64,000 nt of DNA, taken from the NCBI GenBank assembly GCA_965216585.1, contig CBDCGC010000003.1:744001-808000 (forward strand), in the 5' to 3' direction. The notes below the pieces were generated by a model. It was not told where the DNA came from. It saw nothing but the letters and a program-made list of their open reading frames with translations, and did no database searches. The DNA is from CADEER01 sp965216585. GTDB lineage: Bacteria; Desulfobacterota; Binatia; HRBIN30; CADEER01. Numbering within the stretch: position 1 is the stretch's first letter; every line of letters starts with the position of its first letter. The position numbers and the translations under genes are program-made. This document shows, piece by piece, positions 61,209 through 64,000 of the stretch.

Positions 61209-62389
61209 TCATGACGGCCTTTGCTGACACACCGCTACCCTTCGATCCGGCCACTGCCGACCTCGACGTACTGCTCAAGCGTCTCAATCTAGCCAACGCA
61301 CGTCGCAACTGGAGGACCTACGTGGAGCAAGCCGAGGAGAGCGACTGGTCGTGTCGCGACTTCCTCGTTCGCATGGTCGTCGAGGAGATTGCTCACCGCC
61401 AGCGCACCCGTCTCCAGAGAGGTACCCGCCACGCCCGGTTTCCGTTCCTCAAGACCATCGACGACTACGACTTCACTCTGCAGTCCACTCTGCGTCCGGC
61501 CCTGCTTGGCAGCTACCTCGGCCCCGAGCTCGTCAGCGAGGGGCGTAGCTTGATCCTGATGGGGAAAACTGGGCGCGGGAAAACCCATCTTGCTGTCGCC
61601 ATCGCCTATCGAGCTATCCAAAACGGGTTCACCGCACTGTTCACCACTGCCGCCGAGCTCATTGAGGACCTGTCCACCGCCGGTCAGCAGGGTCGTTTGC
61701 GCGACGCTCTGTCCATCTACCTCCAGCCCCACGTCCTGGTCATCGACGAGGTCGGCTATCTCAGCTACGGCAATGACGCTGCCAACGTGCTATTCCACGT
61801 CGTCAACGAGCGCCACCAACGCCGACGACCCATGATCTTTACCACCAACAAATCCCCATCCAGCCAGTGGGGCGATGTCCTGCATGACGCTGACCTCGCT
61901 GACGCCATTGTCGATCGCGTCCTCGAGCGTGGTCGGCTCCTCATCCTCGACGGCCCTTCCTACCGAACCAAACACATTGACTCGGCTCCCGGTGAACCGG
62001 CCAGAATTTCCGGAATTCACCGGCCAGATTTTCCGGAACCTACACGGCCTAGACCGGCAGCCAACAGAGACGATGCCAAGGAAGATCCTCCCCACGAACA
62101 AAGAGCTGAGTCAGAACGGACAATCGGAACTCGGCACGACAGGAGACCCTTGGTCGCCGGAGGCTCGCGAAATATTGGACAACACCTGCATGCAGTATAC
62201 ACGAGATCTGATCGCAGAATCGCAGAAGCCGCTGATTACGAGGGCGCTGAGTACTCCCGGACACCCAAGTGTTTCTTGGGTTTCCGGGACTCAGGTGGTC
62301 GGGAAATGACAGAAGTGGACACGAATCCGCACCCTATACACACCCAGCGTTCCTGGGTTTCGCAAGTGAATGTACCGAGCGATCCTTAG
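61205..62389 (+). CDS. Second-type IstB ATPase with run-on C-terminus
   Basis: The first 255 residues are a typical IstB: RTRLQRGTRHARFPFLKTID, Walker A LMGKTGRGKTHLAVAIAYRA, Walker B VLVIDEVGYLSYGNDAANVL, MIFTTNKSPSSQWGDVL, ending DGPSYRTKH. IstB proteins normally stop here; this frame runs on for 130 low-similarity residues through the element's terminal repeats, so the native stop may have been lost. GTG 61205 or ATG 61211 are possible starts. Confidence 0.82.
   Translation: MIMTAFADTPLPFDPATADLDVLLKRLNLANARRNWRTYVEQAEESDWSCRDFLVRMVVEEIAHRQRTRLQRGTRHARFPFLKTIDDYDFTLQSTLRPALLGSYLGPELVSEGRSLILMGKTGRGKTHLAVAIAYRAIQNGFTALFTTAAELIEDLSTAGQQGRLRDALSIYLQPHVLVIDEVGYLSYGNDAANVLFHVVNERHQRRRPMIFTTNKSPSSQWGDVLHDADLADAIVDRVLERGRLLILDGPSYRTKHIDSAPGEPARISGIHRPDFPEPTRPRPAANRDDAKEDPPHEQRAESERTIGTRHDRRPLVAGGSRNIGQHLHAVYTRSDRRIAEAADYEGAEYSRTPKCFLGFRDSGGREMTEVDTNPHPIHTQRSWVSQVNVPSDP
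61996..62038 (+). repeat. Tandem 20-bp IS21-type terminal repeats
   Basis: ACCGGCCAGAATTTCCGGAA (61996-62015) and ACCGGCCAGATTTTCCGGAA (62019-62038), 23-nt period, one mismatch. Repeated subterminal sites of this kind are the IstA binding sites of IS21 elements, marking the right end of the second-type element. Confidence 0.75.
62073..62309 (+). CDS. Small hypothetical protein, 78 aa
   Basis: ATG 62073: MPRKILPTNKELSQNGQSEL, then WSPEAREILDNTCMQYTRDL and IAESQKPLITRALSTPGHPS. Helical, polar, no known family. A near-perfect hairpin (62255-62269 with 62275-62289, one mismatch) lies inside its 3' end, which argues either for a terminator of the istB transcript or against coding. Weakly supported. 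Confidence 0.3.
   Translation: MPRKILPTNKELSQNGQSELGTTGDPWSPEAREILDNTCMQYTRDLIAESQKPLITRALSTPGHPSVSWVSGTQVVGK
62255..62289. terminator. Long hairpin, possible terminator
   Basis: TCCCGGACACCCAAG pairs with CTTGGGTTTCCGGGA with one mismatch around a 5-nt loop. No T-run follows. A smaller hairpin of similar sequence (CCCAG-CGTT-CTGGG) lies at 62343-62357. May end IS transcription or be a REP-like repeat. Confidence 0.4.
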
Positions 62390-63885
62390 CTGCCCGTTGA
62401 AGAATGGCTATCGTGGAGAGCCCGCGACACAATTTCCGGAAGAACCGAAAATTTCGAGATCGTAGCAAAATTGTCGGAAATGCCGGTGGAAGTTGGCGGC
62501 GCGGTAGATCGAGGCTTTCAATGCCCTCATGGGGCCCCCTGCCACCTCGAATATGGCAGAAAGTACAGCCGAAAGTTCGCTCATCCCACCCTGCAGTGTC
62601 CGCGGTGTACCGACTCCAAACAGCGCGAGCATTATGATGTTCAGATTGTGTGCTGCCGAACGCATCAGGTGGCTCTTGGAGACGTTGGCCACTCCCCGTA
62701 GCCATGTTCGCCGCCCCCCTCCGGTCTCACACACGTGAGCAAAGGTTCGCTCGGCCCGCTCACTGCGTAACCTACCAAGCTTTCGACCCCGCCGTCCTCG
62801 TATCCGTCGTCGATTGTTGTACACCGCGCGCTGTTGCCCCTCGGGTTTGCCGACCCACTTTCGACGACCGCGTGCCGGCTCGGCCGCGTAGGTCCTTACG
62901 CCATATTGCTCCTCGAGCTGCTGCAGTGTCTCGGCCTTGTGATACCCCTTGTCGAGCACTACTTCGTCGATTTGATTTGTACTGCCCGACACCTCTAGAT
63001 TCTCGCGACTGAGCTCCACCGTTACCGCTACTGTGTCGGCGTCTCCATCATCGGCCCGGTGGATGACCGCTCCAACGATCACCTCGCTGTCGAGGTCCAC
63101 TGCGTGCTCGGCCTTGTAGGCCAGGTGCGTGCGACCATCCTTCATCTTGGTCACACGGCTGCTCGGGTCCGTGCTCGACTTCCACTCCTTGTTCGAGGTC
63201 TTCTTCCCCTTGCGTTTCTTATCGAACCGGCGCAGATCCTCGTCGCTCGGATCCTCCATCCCCTCGGCTTCAGCCAGCTGCCTCAAGTACGTCTTCCAGT
63301 CCTCTCCCGTGTCCCGACGCACCAGCGACTTCATCGCTGCATTCGCCTCGAGTGTCGTGGCGTCCACCGCGATCGTCTTCCCCTTCAACAGTCCGTGCTC
63401 CACGGCCAGCTGCAGCACGAAGCGAAACACCTCTTCGAACACTTCCTCGGGCAAACGCTTGCGGGTCCTCGTCATACTCGAATGTTCCGGGCTTGTCTCT
63501 TCTCCCTCCAGGCCCAAGAACGATCGCAGTGACAGGCTGTCCGCACATCGCCACGCGATCCCCCGCTGCGAGCTCAGCCCTTCAAAGTACCCGACAATCA
63601 CCATCCGGAAATACACCCCCGGCTCGATCGACGGTCGTCCTCGCCCATCGGCGTAGTGCGGTTCGCACAGCTCCTCCACCCGCTCGTCGAATCCTCCAGC
63701 ACTCAGCACCTTGTTCAGCTTCTCGTAGAACACGTGCCCCGGTGATCGCGGCATCTTCGTTGCCGACAACCACATGCTCCGCTGCTTCCCGCCCCGCCGC
63801 CGCATCGACATCTGCTACTTCCTCCCAACCGTCACCACTCTTATCATACCGGCCGGCTCGGGTCAGATTTTTTCAACGCGCTGTT
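62386..63885 (-). mobile_element. IS1182-like (IS5 superfamily) element, about 1.5 kb
   Basis: One transposase between short inverted ends sharing CGTTGAA and AAT: left GCTGCCCGTTGAAGAAT near 62389, right complement ACAGCGCGTTGAAAAAAT near 63884. No target duplication could be read. Right end lies 4 nt from the stop codon of the membrane protein gene cut by the window edge. Confidence 0.7.
62408..63811 (-). CDS. IS1182-like DDE transposase
   Basis: 467 residues. N-terminal DUF772-type domain (FYEKLNKVLSAGGFDERVEE, RGRPSIEPGVYFRMVIVGYF), first Asp in KGKTIAVDATTLEANAAMKS, DPSSRVTKMKDGRTHLAYKA, second Asp in IDEVVLDKGYHKAETL and Glu in RSERAERTFAHVCETGG. The DP..R.TKMKDGRTHLAYKAEHAVD block is typical of IS1182/ISNCY-like groups. 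Frame intact, though the last 60 residues beyond LNIIMLALFGVG are variable. Confidence 0.88.
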   Translation of the reverse strand: MSMRRRGGKQRSMWLSATKMPRSPGHVFYEKLNKVLSAGGFDERVEELCEPHYADGRGRPSIEPGVYFRMVIVGYFEGLSSQRGIAWRCADSLSLRSFLGLEGEETSPEHSSMTRTRKRLPEEVFEEVFRFVLQLAVEHGLLKGKTIAVDATTLEANAAMKSLVRRDTGEDWKTYLRQLAEAEGMEDPSDEDLRRFDKKRKGKKTSNKEWKSSTDPSSRVTKMKDGRTHLAYKAEHAVDLDSEVIVGAVIHRADDGDADTVAVTVELSRENLEVSGSTNQIDEVVLDKGYHKAETLQQLEEQYGVRTYAAEPARGRRKWVGKPEGQQRAVYNNRRRIRGRRGRKLGRLRSERAERTFAHVCETGGGRRTWLRGVANVSKSHLMRSAAHNLNIIMLALFGVGTPRTLQGGMSELSAVLSAIFEVAGGPMRALKASIYRAANFHRHFRQFCYDLEIFGSSGNCVAGSPR

Positions 63886-63889
63886 AGAG

Positions 63890-64000
63890 TTAGGCCCCGG
63901 CATGACGCACAAGAACGGGACCAAATGTGCGTTCCAAGTCAGCACGGAAGCGTCGGTAGTTGTAACACGACCCGAAAACCGTAAGCCTTGCGCCGCCCAC
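63890..64000 (-). CDS. Membrane PH-like immunity family protein (3' end only)
   Basis: Last 36 codons: VGGARLTVFGSCYNYRRFRA then DLERTFGPVLVRHAGA and TAA. It matches the C-terminus of the putative immunity protein at 30146-30625 (VGGRRLTILGSCYNYRRFRA). The gene continues beyond the window, indicating that more RHS cassettes lie to the right on the minus strand. Confidence 0.7.
   Translation of the reverse strand: MGGARLTVFGSCYNYRRFRADLERTFGPVLVRHAGA

Noticed and set aside
1..64000. tRNA, rRNA or riboswitch genes
   Set aside because: None recognised by eye on either strand; a covariance-model scan would be needed to exclude small structured RNAs.

Overview
High-GC bacterial DNA. The best clues to the organism are a complete sterol side-chain cleavage cluster of the kind known from actinobacterial igr loci, combined with lipoproteins, a FG-GAP/VCBS protein with a CxGDCDxDG dockerin-like start, and a CTERM-like sorting tail. 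That mix suggests a Gram-negative, uncultivated soil or sediment lineage (former deltaproteobacterial or Binatota-like). This is inference; no rRNA, tRNA or other phylogenetic marker is in the window.

Region 1 (1-8.6 kb) is metabolic. A minus-strand operon encodes, in transcription order, an MFS carrier, FadE29-, ChsH2-, FadE28-, ChsH1-, Ltp2- and FadA5-like proteins, matching the enzymes that remove the last sterol side-chain carbons as CoA thioesters. A divergent enoyl-CoA hydratase-family gene and a small zinc-ribbon gene follow.

Region 2 (8.6-20 kb) holds a phosphotriesterase-family gene cut in two by an IS1634-like element (both halves and a CTAG duplication are visible), a DUF3604 lipoprotein, a flavodoxin-like protein, an NTF2-like protein, a secreted FG-GAP protein, hydrolases, an antitoxin relic and a CTERM-type surface protein.

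Region 3 (20-57 kb) is the striking part: a long array of RHS/YD-repeat gene pieces. Seven distinct C-terminal tips are each followed by a small putative immunity gene, and each following RHS core starts abruptly within about 25 nt of the previous immunity stop codon. Only one copy (52.1-55.5 kb) keeps a longer N-terminus with NHL-type repeats, a teneurin-like order. Most tips are Gly/Ala-rich and hydrophobic with membrane-protein partners. One tip resembles a GIY-YIG nuclease and is paired with a leucine-rich-repeat protein. The pieces at 20-41.7 kb read on the minus strand and those at 45.3-56.8 kb on the plus strand.

The strand switch has a visible cause. Two 3,566-bp IS21-family copies lie in opposite orientation at 41713-45278 and 56839-60404. 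The flank GGTGA beside the left copy pairs with the flank of the far end of the right copy, and joining those flanks restores an uninterrupted RHS reading frame. The 11.5 kb between them has therefore been inverted by IS recombination, and the ancestral array was one-directional.

Region 4 (60.4-64 kb) contains a second, different IS21-type element cut by the first, an IS1182-like element, and the 3' end of another membrane immunity-like gene at the window edge, so the array probably continues. Elements seen overall: IS1634-like, ISL3, IS1380, two identical IS21, a second IS21 type, an IS66 relic, an IS1182-like element, and several short palindromic repeats.
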